From NCBI RefSeq assembly GCF_021284765.1, contig NZ_CP089924.1, positions 1,816,001 to 1,880,000 on the forward strand: 64,000 nt of DNA, given 5' to 3'. Numbering within the stretch: position 1 is the first letter of the stretch; every line of letters begins with the position of its first letter. Below, in pieces: positions 51,848 to 60,344 of this stretch. The notes beneath the pieces are model-generated. The model searched no databases. It was not told the origin of the DNA and saw nothing but the letters and a program-made list of their open reading frames with translations. The DNA is from Lysobacter sp. 5GHs7-4. GTDB taxonomy: Bacteria; Pseudomonadota; Gammaproteobacteria; Xanthomonadales; Xanthomonadaceae. A program made the position numbers and the translations under genes.

Positions 51848-51854
51848 GGAGCGC

Positions 51855-52724
51855 TCAAATGTCGCTGCGCGCCAGCCACTGCAGCTGCGAGCTGGCCGCC
51901 TCGGTTTCGCCCAGCGCCTTGCTCAGCAGCGGCAGCACCGCGCCCAGGGTCTGGTCGGATTGGTAGGGCGGATTGAGCAGCAGCAGGCCGCTGCCGTTCA
52001 TGCGCAGCGGCGAATCGTCGGCGCGCACCAGCAGCTCGGCGGTCAATACCGACTTGGCCGGCAGCGCGGCGGCGCGGCGGTAGAACGGCTGCAGCGCGCG
52101 CCGGCGCTTGATCGGGTACCACAGCGCGTAACAGGCCTGCGGCCAGCGTCCCAGCGCCTCGCGCAGGGCGGCGATGGCGGTGTCGAACTCGTCCAGCTGC
52201 GCCTCGTAGGGCGGGTCGATCAGGACCAGGCCGCGGTTGTAGCGGGTGGCGCCGATCTTGGGCGGCAGCAGCGCCTTCATCGCCCCGTAGCCGTCGCGCG
52301 CATGCACCGCCACGCGCGCATCGCTGGCGAAATTGTGCGCCAGCTGCGCGGCTTCCTCCGGCTGCAGTTCGCAGGCCGCGATGCGGTCGTCGGCGCGCAG
52401 CGCATGGGCCAGCAGCCAGGGCGAGCCCGGATAGGCGGCGCTGCCGTGCTCGGCGCGGCAGGCCTTGACCGCGCCCAGGTAACGCGCGATCGCCGGGTGC
52501 TTGGGCGCTTCGGCCTGCAGGCGGGCGATACCGCCCTCGGCCTCGCCGGTGCGCAGCGCCGAGTTGCCGTCCAAGGGGTACAGACCGCGCCCGGCGTGGG
52601 TGTCCAGCGCGAACAGCGGCGCCGGCTTGACCGTGAGGGCGTCGCATAACGCCAGCAGGGCGACGTGTTTGAGCACGTCGGCGTGGTTGCCGGCATGGAA
52701 GGCGTGACGGTAGTTCATGGGCAT
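51855..52724 (-). CDS. rlmJ: 23S rRNA m6A2030 methyltransferase RlmJ
   Basis: A 289-residue RlmJ. It opens 'NYRHAFHAGNHADVLKHVAL', a family hallmark, and has 'FALDTHAGRGLYPLDGNSAL' and the catalytic DPPY in 'RGLVLIDPPYEAQLDEFDTA'. It methylates N6 of A2030 in 23S rRNA. Two ATGs two codons apart (52724, 52718) are possible; the second matches the family start. It is divergent from creB with about 60 bases between. Confidence 0.95.
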   Translation of the reverse strand: MPMNYRHAFHAGNHADVLKHVALLALCDALTVKPAPLFALDTHAGRGLYPLDGNSALRTGEAEGGIARLQAEAPKHPAIARYLGAVKACRAEHGSAAYPGSPWLLAHALRADDRIAACELQPEEAAQLAHNFASDARVAVHARDGYGAMKALLPPKIGATRYNRGLVLIDPPYEAQLDEFDTAIAALREALGRWPQACYALWYPIKRRRALQPFYRRAAALPAKSVLTAELLVRADDSPLRMNGSGLLLLNPPYQSDQTLGAVLPLLSKALGETEAASSQLQWLARSDI

Positions 52725-52786
52725 AGGGTAGCCCGTCCGCGCCGGCGCTTGTTCTATGCTTGTCGCGGTCCACCCCGAATCCCGCC

Positions 52787-53464
52787 ATGCCCCGCATCCT
52801 GCTGGTCGACGACGAACCCGCGATCGCCGCCACCGTGCTTTACGCCCTGCGCGCCGAGGGCTTCGAGGCCGAGCACTGCCTGACCGGCGGCGAGGCCCTG
52901 CGCGAAGCCCAGCGCCACAGCTACGACCTGGCCGTGCTCGACGTCGGCCTGCCCGACATCGGCGGCTTCGCCCTGTGCCGCGAACTGCGCCGCGAACGCG
53001 ACCTGCCGGTGATCTTCCTGACCGCGCACGACGCCGAGGCCGAGCGCATCCTGGGCCTGGAAATCGGCGCCGACGACTACGTGACCAAGCCCTTCTCGCC
53101 GCGCGAGCTGGTCGCGCGCGTGCGCGTGGTGCTGCGACGCGGCCGCGCCCAGGCCGAGGCGCCGGCCGCCGCCGAGGGCGCGTTCCGCCACGACCCGGAA
53201 GGCAAGCGCGTGCGCTACCGCGGCCAGCCGCTGGACCTGACCCGCTACGAATACGGCCTGCTCGCCGCGCTGCTGCAGCGCCCGGGCGCGGTGCTGTCGC
53301 GCGCGCAGCTGATGGACCGGGTCTGGGGCGATGCCCTGGACAGCGGCGACCGCACCGTCGACACCCACATCAAGACCCTGCGCGCCAAGCTGCGCGAGGT
53401 CGACGATCGCAGCGATCCGATCCGTACCCACCGTGGCCTGGGTTACTCGCTGGATGCCGGCTGA
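52787..53464 (+). CDS. creB: Response regulator CreB
   Basis: A 225-residue OmpR-family regulator. The phosphoacceptor is Asp52 (VLDVGLPDIGG), the receiver Lys is in 'DDYVTKPFSPRELVARVRVV', and the winged helix covers 'LDLTRYEYGLLAALLQRPGA' and 'DSGDRTVDTHIKTLRAKLRE'. Together with creC and creD downstream, and a cre-tag before creD, the call CreB is well supported. ATG at 52787 begins MPRILLVDDE. CreBC responds to carbon source and PBP inhibition and can affect beta-lactamase expression in some bacteria. Confidence 0.93.
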   Translation: MPRILLVDDEPAIAATVLYALRAEGFEAEHCLTGGEALREAQRHSYDLAVLDVGLPDIGGFALCRELRRERDLPVIFLTAHDAEAERILGLEIGADDYVTKPFSPRELVARVRVVLRRGRAQAEAPAAAEGAFRHDPEGKRVRYRGQPLDLTRYEYGLLAALLQRPGAVLSRAQLMDRVWGDALDSGDRTVDTHIKTLRAKLREVDDRSDPIRTHRGLGYSLDAG

Positions 53465-53473
53465 GCGGCGCGC

Positions 53474-54922
53474 ATGAAGATCGGTCTGCGTATTTTCCTC
53501 GGCTATTTCTGCATCGTCGCGCTGGCGGCGCTGCTGCTGACGCGGGTGTTCCTGGCCGAGGTCAAGCCCGGCGTGCGCCAGGCCATGGAGGACACCCTGG
53601 TCGACTCGGCCAACGTGCTGGCCGAACTGGCGACCGACGACTTCATCGCCGGGCGCATCAACGACGGCGCCTTCGCGCGACGCGTGCGCGAGCTGCGCGG
53701 GCGCGATTTCGGCGCCGAGATCTGGGGCTTCGGCAAGCGCGCCACCAACTACCGCCTGTACATCACCGACGCGCGCGGCATCGTCGTGTTCGACAGCAGC
53801 GGCGAGGCGCTGGGCCGCGACTACTCGCGCTGGAACGACGTCTACCTGACCCTGCGCGGCCGCTACGGCGCGCGCTCCACGCCGTCGGACCCGGACGATC
53901 CCAATTCCAGCGTGATGCACGTGGCCGCGCCGATCCGCGACCCGGCCGGCCGCATCATCGGCTCGCTGACCGTGGCCAAGCCCAACCGCACCATCGCCCC
54001 CTTCATCGAGCGCAGCCAGCGCGTGGTGCTGCGCTGGGGCGGCGTGCTGATGGGCACGGCGCTGCTGATCGGCCTGTTCGCGGCGTGGTGGCTGTCGCGC
54101 CAGCTCAACGGCCTGCGCCGCTACGCGCACGCGGTCAGCGCCGGGCGCCGCGCCGAGCTGCCCGCATCGGTGGGCGAGTTCGGCGAACTCGGGCGCGCGT
54201 TGGAAAGCATGCGCACGCAGCTGGAAGGCAAGCAGTACGTCGAGCAGTACGTGCACACGCTGACCCACGAGATGAAGAGTCCGCTGGCCGCGATCCGCGG
54301 CAGCGCCGAGCTGCTGGAAACGCGCCCCGGCGAGGCGCCGATGGCCGAAGAGGACCGCGCCCGCTTCGCCGCCAGCATCCGCCGCCAGAGCGACCGCCTG
54401 GCGCAGATGATCGACAAGCTGCTGGCCCTGGCCGCGGTCGAGCACCGCCAGCGCCTGGACAATCCCGAGCCGGTGGACCTGGCCGAAATCGCGCGCGAAG
54501 CCGCCGAACAGTGCGCGCCACGCCTGGCTCAAGGCGCACTGACGTTGAACCTGGAGCTGGACGAACAACTGCCGACCTTGCAGGGCGACCCCTTCCTGCT
54601 GCGTCAGGCGCTGGTCAACCTGATCGACAACGCCGCCGATTTCTCGCCCGCGCAGGGCGAGATTTCCTTGCGCCTGTACCGCGACGGCGAAGCCCAGCGC
54701 GTGGACGTCGGCGACCGCGGCACCGGCGTGCCCGAATACGCGCTGCCGCGCGTGTTCGAGCGCTTCTACTCGCTGTCGCGCCCCGCCGGCGGCAGCCGCA
54801 GCAGCGGCCTGGGCCTGTGTTTCGTCGCCGAGGTCGCGGCCCTGCACGGCGGCCACGCCTCGCTGGGCAATCGCGAGGGAGGCGGCGCCGTCGCCAGCTT
54901 GATCCTGGCGCGCGGCCTCTAA
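53474..54922 (+). CDS. creC: Sensor histidine kinase CreC
   Basis: A 482-residue sensor kinase. A membrane helix at about 6-26 and a second at about 187-208 enclose a periplasmic CreC-type sensor domain (PGVRQAMEDTLVDSANVLAE, YSRWNDVYLTLRGRYGARST). HAMP follows, then the phosphoacceptor His265 in 'HTLTHEMKSPLAAIRGSAEL', the N-box in 'ALVNLIDNAADFSPAQGEIS' and a G-box (SSGLGLCFVAEVAALHGG). It starts nine bases after creB. The His position equals that recalled for E. coli CreC. Confidence 0.94.
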   Translation: MKIGLRIFLGYFCIVALAALLLTRVFLAEVKPGVRQAMEDTLVDSANVLAELATDDFIAGRINDGAFARRVRELRGRDFGAEIWGFGKRATNYRLYITDARGIVVFDSSGEALGRDYSRWNDVYLTLRGRYGARSTPSDPDDPNSSVMHVAAPIRDPAGRIIGSLTVAKPNRTIAPFIERSQRVVLRWGGVLMGTALLIGLFAAWWLSRQLNGLRRYAHAVSAGRRAELPASVGEFGELGRALESMRTQLEGKQYVEQYVHTLTHEMKSPLAAIRGSAELLETRPGEAPMAEEDRARFAASIRRQSDRLAQMIDKLLALAAVEHRQRLDNPEPVDLAEIAREAAEQCAPRLAQGALTLNLELDEQLPTLQGDPFLLRQALVNLIDNAADFSPAQGEISLRLYRDGEAQRVDVGDRGTGVPEYALPRVFERFYSLSRPAGGSRSSGLGLCFVAEVAALHGGHASLGNREGGGAVASLILARGL

Positions 54923-54947
54923 AGCCCGCGTCAGCCATTTTGCTTTC

Positions 54948-55058
54948 TGTGGGAGCGACGTAAGTCGCGATCGATGCGCGGCAGAGCCCCAAAAACGCCG
55001 CTCCTACACGGAGCAGCTACGCGAGCTCGGAGCCATCGCGACTCACGTCGCTCCCACA
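54948..55058. repeat. Inverted pair of the 24-bp repeat between creC and creD
   Basis: A forward copy (54948-54971, stem GCGAC/GTCGC) faces an inverted copy (55035-55058). Both arms have the A:T version of the central pair, where most copies in the window have GCGGC/GCCGC, so the stem is preserved by paired changes. It could affect transcription from creC into creD. Confidence 0.87.
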
Positions 55059-55075
55059 GAAGACAAAAGCCCCAC

Positions 55076-55091
55076 TTCACCACCACTTCAC
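55076..55091 (+). promoter_or_regulatory. cre-tag (CreB-binding site) upstream of creD
   Basis: TTCAC-CACCAC-TTCAC, a perfect match to the CreB-binding cre-tag TTCACNNNNNNTTCAC known from E. coli and Aeromonas. It lies 67 bases before the creD start codon. Confidence 0.85.
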
Positions 55092-55158
55092 CCACCCCCC
55101 ATCCTCTCCACCCAGGCCGCGCCCATCCTGCCGTCACCGCAATGACGAGGAGAGGGAC

Positions 55159-56526
55159 ATGCGACTGTGGTTGAAAGTGTTTCTGGTGCTGGGCATGACC
55201 CTGGCGATCCTGATTCCGCTGCTGCTGATCCGCGGCGTGATCAACGACCGCCAGAGCTACCGCAACCAGGCCGTGGCGACGATCGCGCGCAGCTATGCCG
55301 GCGCGCAGGCCTTCACCGGGCCGGTGCTGGTGGTGCCGTACACCGACACCGTCGAGACCGAGGAAAAGGACGAGAAGGGCTTCGTGCGCAAAGTCGTGCA
55401 CGAATTGCCGGGGCGCTGGACCTATTTCCCCACCACCCTGGACGTGCGCGGCCCGCTCAAGCCCAGCACGCGCCGGCTGGGCCTGCACGAAGTGCGCGTC
55501 TACGAGTGGCAGGCCCAGGCCAAGGCCGAGTTCCGCGCCGAACTGCCCAAGACCGCGCCGCCCCAGGGGCATAGCCGCAAGATCGGCCAGCCCTGGCTGA
55601 GCTACGGCTTCGCCGACGTGCGCGGCCTGTTGTCGACGCCGGTGCTGCGCATCGACGGCGTCGCGGTGGAAGTCGACGAAGGCCTGGGCAGCCGCGACGG
55701 CGGCGGCGTGCACACCCGCCTGGCGGTGCCGGAGCCCGGCCAGGTGCTGAACCTGCGCACCCAGTTGGACTTCAACCTGGGCGGTACCGAATCGCTGGCG
55801 CTGGTGCCGCTGGCCAAGAGCAACCGCTTCGCGATCCAGTCGAGCTGGCCGCACCCGCGCTTCGGCGGCAGCTTCCTGCCGCGCACCCGCGACATCGGCG
55901 GCCAGGGCTTCAACGCCGACTGGCAGGTGTCCTCGCTGGCCACCAGCGCGCAGCGCCAGTACCTGGACGGCAAGACCTCGCCCAGCGTGGAGGGCGGCGA
56001 CGGCGAAGGCGGCGACGTGGTCACCACCGGCGGCATCGACGCGGTCGCCGTGGCCCTGGTCGATCCGGTCAACGTCTATTCGCAGGCCGATCGCGCCAGC
56101 AAGTACGGCCTGCTGTTCGTGTTGCTGACCTTCGTCGGCTTCTTCATCTTCGAACTGATCAAGCAACTGCCGATCCACCCGATCCAGTACGGACTGGTCG
56201 GCCTGTCGCTGGCGATCTTCTTCCTGCTGCTGGTCAGCCTCAGCGAGCACATCGCCTTCGCCTGGGCCTACCTGGCCGCCAGCCTGGCCTGCATCGGCCT
56301 GCTGGGCTTCTACCTGAGCGCGGTGCTGCGCAGCGTCGGCCGCGGTCTGGGCTTCGCGGCGATGCTGGCCACGCTGTACGCGGCGCTGTACGGCCTGCTG
56401 GTGTCGGAGGACAACGCACTGGTGATGGGCGCGGGCCTGCTGTTCCTGATCCTGGCCGCGGTGATGGTGATCACCCGCAAGGTCGACTGGTACCAACTGG
56501 CCGGCTCGCGCCCGCTGGCGCGCTGA
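55159..56526 (+). CDS. creD: Inner membrane protein CreD
   Basis: A 455-residue CreD. An N-terminal membrane helix (about 5-25) and a large periplasmic domain (about 30-310; TYFPTTLDVRGPLKPSTRRL, DFNLGGTESLALVPLAKSNR) are followed by five or six helices at the C-terminus (YGLLFVLLTFVGFFIFELIK, ISEHIAFAWAYLAASLACI-like). CreD is induced by CreBC; loss or overproduction affects envelope and colicin E2/beta-lactam phenotypes. The cre-tag in front supports CreB control. Ribosome site GAGGAGAGGGAC. Confidence 0.95.
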   Translation: MRLWLKVFLVLGMTLAILIPLLLIRGVINDRQSYRNQAVATIARSYAGAQAFTGPVLVVPYTDTVETEEKDEKGFVRKVVHELPGRWTYFPTTLDVRGPLKPSTRRLGLHEVRVYEWQAQAKAEFRAELPKTAPPQGHSRKIGQPWLSYGFADVRGLLSTPVLRIDGVAVEVDEGLGSRDGGGVHTRLAVPEPGQVLNLRTQLDFNLGGTESLALVPLAKSNRFAIQSSWPHPRFGGSFLPRTRDIGGQGFNADWQVSSLATSAQRQYLDGKTSPSVEGGDGEGGDVVTTGGIDAVAVALVDPVNVYSQADRASKYGLLFVLLTFVGFFIFELIKQLPIHPIQYGLVGLSLAIFFLLLVSLSEHIAFAWAYLAASLACIGLLGFYLSAVLRSVGRGLGFAAMLATLYAALYGLLVSEDNALVMGAGLLFLILAAVMVITRKVDWYQLAGSRPLAR

Positions 56527-56540
56527 TCGGCAACGAGGTC

Positions 56541-56574
56541 GCGGCCGCGGGCAGGGATGCCCGCGGCCGCTTTT
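56541..56574 (+). terminator. Terminator after creD
   Basis: GCGGCCGCGGGC/GCCCGCGGCCGC, loop AGGGAT, followed by TTTT, 14 bases after the stop. Confidence 0.92.
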
Positions 56575-56669
56575 CGTTGGCGACGTTCGCGCCGGCGCCG
56601 CCGATCGAGCCGCGATCGCGCGGGCCGGCCGCGAACCGCGCGGCGCCGCGCTTCGCCTACACTGCCTGG

Positions 56670-57278
56670 ATGAACGCGCCCATGATCGAAATACGCCGCT
56701 ATGCGGGCGAGGCGATCGCCCCTTACCTGGACGACATCGCGCGCCTGCGCATCGCGGTGTTTCGCGACTGGCCCTATCTCTACGACGGCGACGCGGACTA
56801 CGAGGCGCTGTACCTGCAGACCTATCTGCGCTCCTGGCGCAGCATCGCGGTGCTGGCCTTCGACGGCGATCGGGTCGTGGGCGCATCCACCGGGCTGCCG
56901 CTGGGCGACGAGTCCGAGGATTTTCTGGCGCCCTTCGCCGATACCGCGTTCGATCCCCAGCGCATCTTCTACTGCGGCGAATCGGTGCTGCTGCCGGCCT
57001 ACCGCGGACGCGGCGTGGGGCATCGCTTTTTCGACGAACGCGAAGCGCATGCGCGCTCGCTGGGCGGGTTCGATTGGACCGGCTTCTGCGCGGTGGAGCG
57101 CGCGCCCGACGATCCGCGCCGGCCGCCGTTCCAGCGCGGCAACGACGAGTTCTGGGGCAAGCGCGGCTATCGCCCGCATCCGCAGCTGCAAGCCCGCCTG
57201 GCCTGGCGGGAAGTCGGACGCGGCGAGGTGGCGCACACGTTGAACTATTGGCTGCGGCCGCTGGAGCGGCAGCGATGA
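56670..57278 (+). CDS. GNAT-family N-acetyltransferase
   Basis: A 202-residue GNAT. 'EIRRYAGEAIAPYLDDIARL' opens the domain and the acetyl-CoA loop is in '[20 protein letters not shown]' (R-G-R-G-V-G). 'FDWTGFCAVERAPDDPRRPP' followed by 'FWGKRGYRPHPQLQARLAWR' is typical of a subgroup found next to carbon-nitrogen hydrolases. Its stop overlaps the ATG of the hydrolase by four bases (ATGA), so the two enzymes are made together and may act on one pathway. Confidence 0.88.
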   Translation: MNAPMIEIRRYAGEAIAPYLDDIARLRIAVFRDWPYLYDGDADYEALYLQTYLRSWRSIAVLAFDGDRVVGASTGLPLGDESEDFLAPFADTAFDPQRIFYCGESVLLPAYRGRGVGHRFFDEREAHARSLGGFDWTGFCAVERAPDDPRRPPFQRGNDEFWGKRGYRPHPQLQARLAWREVGRGEVAHTLNYWLRPLERQR

Positions 57279-58162
57279 AGGTCGCGGTGGCCAAATACCG
57301 CATCGACGCGCCGCGCAGCTTCGCCGAGTTCGCCGACAAGCAGGCGCGCTGGCTGGGCGAAGCCAAACGCGCCGGCGCCGACCTGGCGGTGCTGCCCGAA
57401 TACCTGGCGCTGGAGCTGGGCGCGACCTTCGGCGCGGCGACCCAGGGCGATCTGCACGCCTCGCTGATCGCGATCCAGGACTATCACGGCGCTTGGCTGG
57501 AACTGTACGGCCTGCTAGCGCGCGAGCTGCGCATGCACGTGGTCGCCGGCAGTTTCCTGCTGGACAACGGGCAGGGCCGTTATCGCAACCGCAGCTACGC
57601 CTTCGCGCCCGACGGTGGCGTGCTGTGGCAGGACAAGCTGCAGCTGACCGGTTTCGAGAAGCGCGCCGGTGTGATCGAGGCCGGCGACGCGCTGCGTGTA
57701 TTCGCCGCCGGCGGCACGCGCGCGGGCATCGCGGTGTGCTACGACATCGAGTTTCCGTTGCCGGTGCGCGCGCAATGCGAGGCCGGCGCACGTTTGCTGA
57801 TCGCGCCCAGTTGCACCGACACGCCGGCCGGCGCCACCCGCGTGCGCGTGGGCTGCCTGGCGCGCGCGCTGGAGAACCGTTGCTTCGTCGCCCAGGCGGT
57901 GACCGCCGGCGACGCGGCGTGGAGCCCGGCGCTGGACGTCAACACCGGCGAGGCGACGATCTACGCGCCGATGGACGTAGGCTTGCCCGCCGACGGCATC
58001 GTCGCAGCGACGCGCGGTCAGCAGCCTTGGGCGGTGGCGGAACTGGACTTCGCCGCGTTGGACGCGAGCAGGGAGCAGGCGCAGGTGGCGAACGACCGCG
58101 ATTGGGCGGGGCAGGGCGCGCCGGGGATCGCGCGGGCGGTGGTGACGGACTGGCAGCGTTAG
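57275..58162 (+). CDS. Carbon-nitrogen hydrolase (nitrilase superfamily amidase)
   Basis: A 295-residue nitrilase-fold hydrolase. The catalytic triad can be placed at Glu42 (AVLPEYLALELG), Lys121 (WQDKLQLTGFEK) and Cys155 (GIAVCYDIEFPLPV). It cleaves a C-N bond of an amide or related compound; substrate unknown. It is coupled by ATGA to the upstream GNAT gene, a fixed pair in several bacteria (from memory). Confidence 0.92.
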   Translation: MKVAVAKYRIDAPRSFAEFADKQARWLGEAKRAGADLAVLPEYLALELGATFGAATQGDLHASLIAIQDYHGAWLELYGLLARELRMHVVAGSFLLDNGQGRYRNRSYAFAPDGGVLWQDKLQLTGFEKRAGVIEAGDALRVFAAGGTRAGIAVCYDIEFPLPVRAQCEAGARLLIAPSCTDTPAGATRVRVGCLARALENRCFVAQAVTAGDAAWSPALDVNTGEATIYAPMDVGLPADGIVAATRGQQPWAVAELDFAALDASREQAQVANDRDWAGQGAPGIARAVVTDWQR

Positions 58163-58197
58163 CCGCTCTCCCGCGAACGGAACAACAGCGCCCTGCT

Positions 58198-58330
58198 TAG
58201 CCCCTCTCCCGCTAGCGGGAGAGAGGGTGGGTGAGGGCACGCGCCACATCGAGCTTGCGTTGTTACCCGCGATTTGCGCGCCCTCATCCGCCCTGCGGGC
58301 ACCTACTCCCGCGAGCGGGGTGAGCGGCGG
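58198..58330. repeat. Repeat block with 20-bp palindrome CTCTCCCGCTAGCGGGAGAG
   Basis: A perfect palindrome at 58204-58223 is followed by 'GGTGGGTGAGGGCACGCG'. A related inverted block occurs near 58281 ('CCCTCATCCGCCCTGCGGGC'). Such C/G-rich blocks are common scattered repeats in this family. They lie between convergent genes and could end transcription. No gene is seen in 58163-58419. Confidence 0.75.
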
Positions 58331-58419
58331 CGCTTGCGAGCCATGGGCTCGCGCCGCAGCGAACGTCCGACCGCTGTGCGGTCGGGCCGGGGCCAGGTTG
58401 GAGTGAGGCAGGCACCACC

Positions 58420-58971
58420 TCAAACGAACAACGACACCCCAGGCACCAACCACAGCGACAGACCCGCCAGCGTGCTGCCGATCGCGGTGGCGGCCAGCAC
58501 GTCGCTGGGGTAGTGCAGCCCCAGCACCACGCGCGACAGGGCCACGCTGGCGGTGAACGGCACCAGCAGCCAGGCCAGCACCGGGTAGTGCGCCATCGCC
58601 ACTAGGCTGAAGGCGACCGCGTGCAGGGTGTGCCCGGACGGGAAACTGAACTCGTCCAGCGGCGCCACCCAGGCGTGGATGCGCGCGTCGGAGGCGAACG
58701 GGCGCGGGCGCCGCGTCCAGCGCTTGAGCGCTTTGTACAGGGTCAGCGCGATCGCGCCGGTCGCGGCCAGGTGGGCGGAGGCCATCAGGCCGTCGTAGCC
58801 GTCCACCACCACCAGCGCGCCCATCAGCAGATACCAGAACACGCCGTCGCCGAGACGGCTGATCGCGGCGAAGTAGGCGCGCGAGCCGCTGCGTTCGCAG
58901 ACCCGGTTGACGCGCAGGCACCAGCCCGAATCGCCGGCGTTGAAACGTTTGCGCAACGGCATGCGGTTCAT
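58420..58971 (-). CDS. PAP2-family phosphatase
   Basis: A 183-residue membrane phosphatase of the PAP2 type. All three phosphatase motifs are visible: KxxxxxxRP in 'LKRWTRRPRPFASDARIHAW', PSGH in 'DEFSFPSGHTLHAVAFSLVA' and SRxxxxxHxxxD in 'VALSRVVLGLHYPSDVLAAT'. About five membrane helices. It probably dephosphorylates undecaprenyl pyrophosphate, phosphatidic acid or a similar lipid. Its ATG overlaps the glycosyltransferase stop (ATGA), suggesting a joint role in glycolipid synthesis. Confidence 0.93.
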   Translation of the reverse strand: MNRMPLRKRFNAGDSGWCLRVNRVCERSGSRAYFAAISRLGDGVFWYLLMGALVVVDGYDGLMASAHLAATGAIALTLYKALKRWTRRPRPFASDARIHAWVAPLDEFSFPSGHTLHAVAFSLVAMAHYPVLAWLLVPFTASVALSRVVLGLHYPSDVLAATAIGSTLAGLSLWLVPGVSLFV

Positions 58972-60149
58972 ACGACCTCCCGTTCGTCCTGCACTGCCAG
59001 GGGTTTGCCGTGCCGCGGCGGGCGGCGCGGCGCGGTGTCGGCCAGCCCGCTGAGCACGGCGTCGAAATCGGCCGCGACCTGCTCCGGCCGCAGGTCGGCG
59101 ATCGCGTCGCGGCCGGCGCGCGCCATCGCCGCGCGCAGCGCGTCGTCGCTGCCGATGCGCACCGCGGCGGCGATGAAGCCGGCCTCGTCGCCGTCGGCGA
59201 TCGCGGCGCCGTGCTCGCCATCGCGCAGGTGTTCGTGGGCGGCGCCGTAATCGAAGGCGATAGTCGGCACGCCGCTGGCCATCGCCTCCAGCGTCACGTT
59301 GCCGAAGGTCTCGCTGCGGCTGGGAAACAGGAACAGATCGCCGCTGGCGAAATGCTCGGCCAGGGCCTCGCCGCGGCGCAGGCCGCAGTACACGAAATCC
59401 GGATGCTCGCGTTCGAGTTTGGCGCGCGCCGGGCCGTCGCCGACCCAGACGAAGCGCGCCTCGGGCCGCTGTTGCTGCAGGGCGCGGAACGCGCGCACGG
59501 CCAGGTCCAGGTTCTTTTCCGGCGCGATGCGGCCGACATAGATCGCGGCCACGCCGCCGTCGGGGATGCCCCAGGCGCGGCGCAGCGCCTGGCTGCGCCG
59601 GCGCGGATCGAACAGCGCGGTGTCGACCGCGCGCGGCAGCCGCACCACGTCCTCGAACCCGCGCACGCGCAGGAATTCGGCCAGCTCGCGCGTCGGCACC
59701 AGCGTGGCATCGGCGGCGTTGTGGAAGCGGCGCATCCAGCGCAGCGCGGTGCCGACCAGGAACGGCAGGCCGTAGTCGCGCATGTATTCGTCGAAGCGGG
59801 TGTGGAAGCCGGTGGCGACCGGCACCCCCAGGCGCCGCGCGGCGCGCACCGCCGACCAGCCCAGCGGGCCTTCGGTGGCGACGTAGATCGCATCCGGCGG
59901 CTGCGCGCGCCAGGCCTCGACCAGTTGCCGCGTCGCCGGCAGGCCCACGCGCAGGCCGGGGTAGCGCGGCAGCGGCAGGCTGCGCATCAGCAGTTCGTGG
60001 GCGGCGCTGTCGCGCTCGTGCGGCTGGCGCGGACGCACCAGCGCGACCTGATGGCCACGCGCGCGCAGACCCTGCTCCAGACCCTGCACGGTCAGGGCCA
60101 CGCCGTTGATCTCCGGCGGGTAGGTCTCGCTGACGATCGCGTAGCGCAT
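58968..60149 (-). CDS. Glycosyltransferase family 4 (GT-B)
   Basis: A 393-residue GT-B enzyme. 'RYAIVSETYPPEINGVALTV' is the N-terminal signature and 'GVPVATGFHTRFDEYMRDYG' the acceptor-site His region. The donor-site 'AAIYVGRIAPEKNLDLAVRA' and the E-x7-E motif in 'RSETFGNVTLEAMASGVPTI' are typical of GT4 enzymes such as mannosyl- or glucosyl-transferases to lipids (MgtA/SqdX-like). It is coupled to the PAP2 gene by an ATGA overlap. Donor and acceptor are not known. Confidence 0.92.
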   Translation of the reverse strand: MRYAIVSETYPPEINGVALTVQGLEQGLRARGHQVALVRPRQPHERDSAAHELLMRSLPLPRYPGLRVGLPATRQLVEAWRAQPPDAIYVATEGPLGWSAVRAARRLGVPVATGFHTRFDEYMRDYGLPFLVGTALRWMRRFHNAADATLVPTRELAEFLRVRGFEDVVRLPRAVDTALFDPRRRSQALRRAWGIPDGGVAAIYVGRIAPEKNLDLAVRAFRALQQQRPEARFVWVGDGPARAKLEREHPDFVYCGLRRGEALAEHFASGDLFLFPSRSETFGNVTLEAMASGVPTIAFDYGAAHEHLRDGEHGAAIADGDEAGFIAAAVRIGSDDALRAAMARAGRDAIADLRPEQVAADFDAVLSGLADTAPRRPPRHGKPLAVQDEREVV

Positions 60150-60298
60150 GCGCGGCTCCCGGTTTGGGCAAGCCTGGGCGCGCGGCGTTAAGCGGCCATG
60201 TCACCGCCGTGACCGCGCCATGACGCGCGATGGCCGGGCCTTTGCGACGAAACGCCGGATACGGCGACGAAGCCGATTGACGGCGATGGCCGTTTAAG

Positions 60299-60330
60299 CT
60301 GTACTAGTGACAATAGTACAGTTAGTACAG
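60299..60330. promoter_or_regulatory. GntR/YtrA operator with three half-sites
   Basis: CTGTACTA-N7-TAGTACAG (60299-60321) is an inverted repeat, directly followed by a third half-site TTAGTACAG (60322-60330). The block lies 15 bases before the start codon of the GntR gene, so it overlaps the promoter or the start of the transcript. Confidence 0.8.
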
Positions 60331-60344
60331 TCCAGGAGCGCCCG

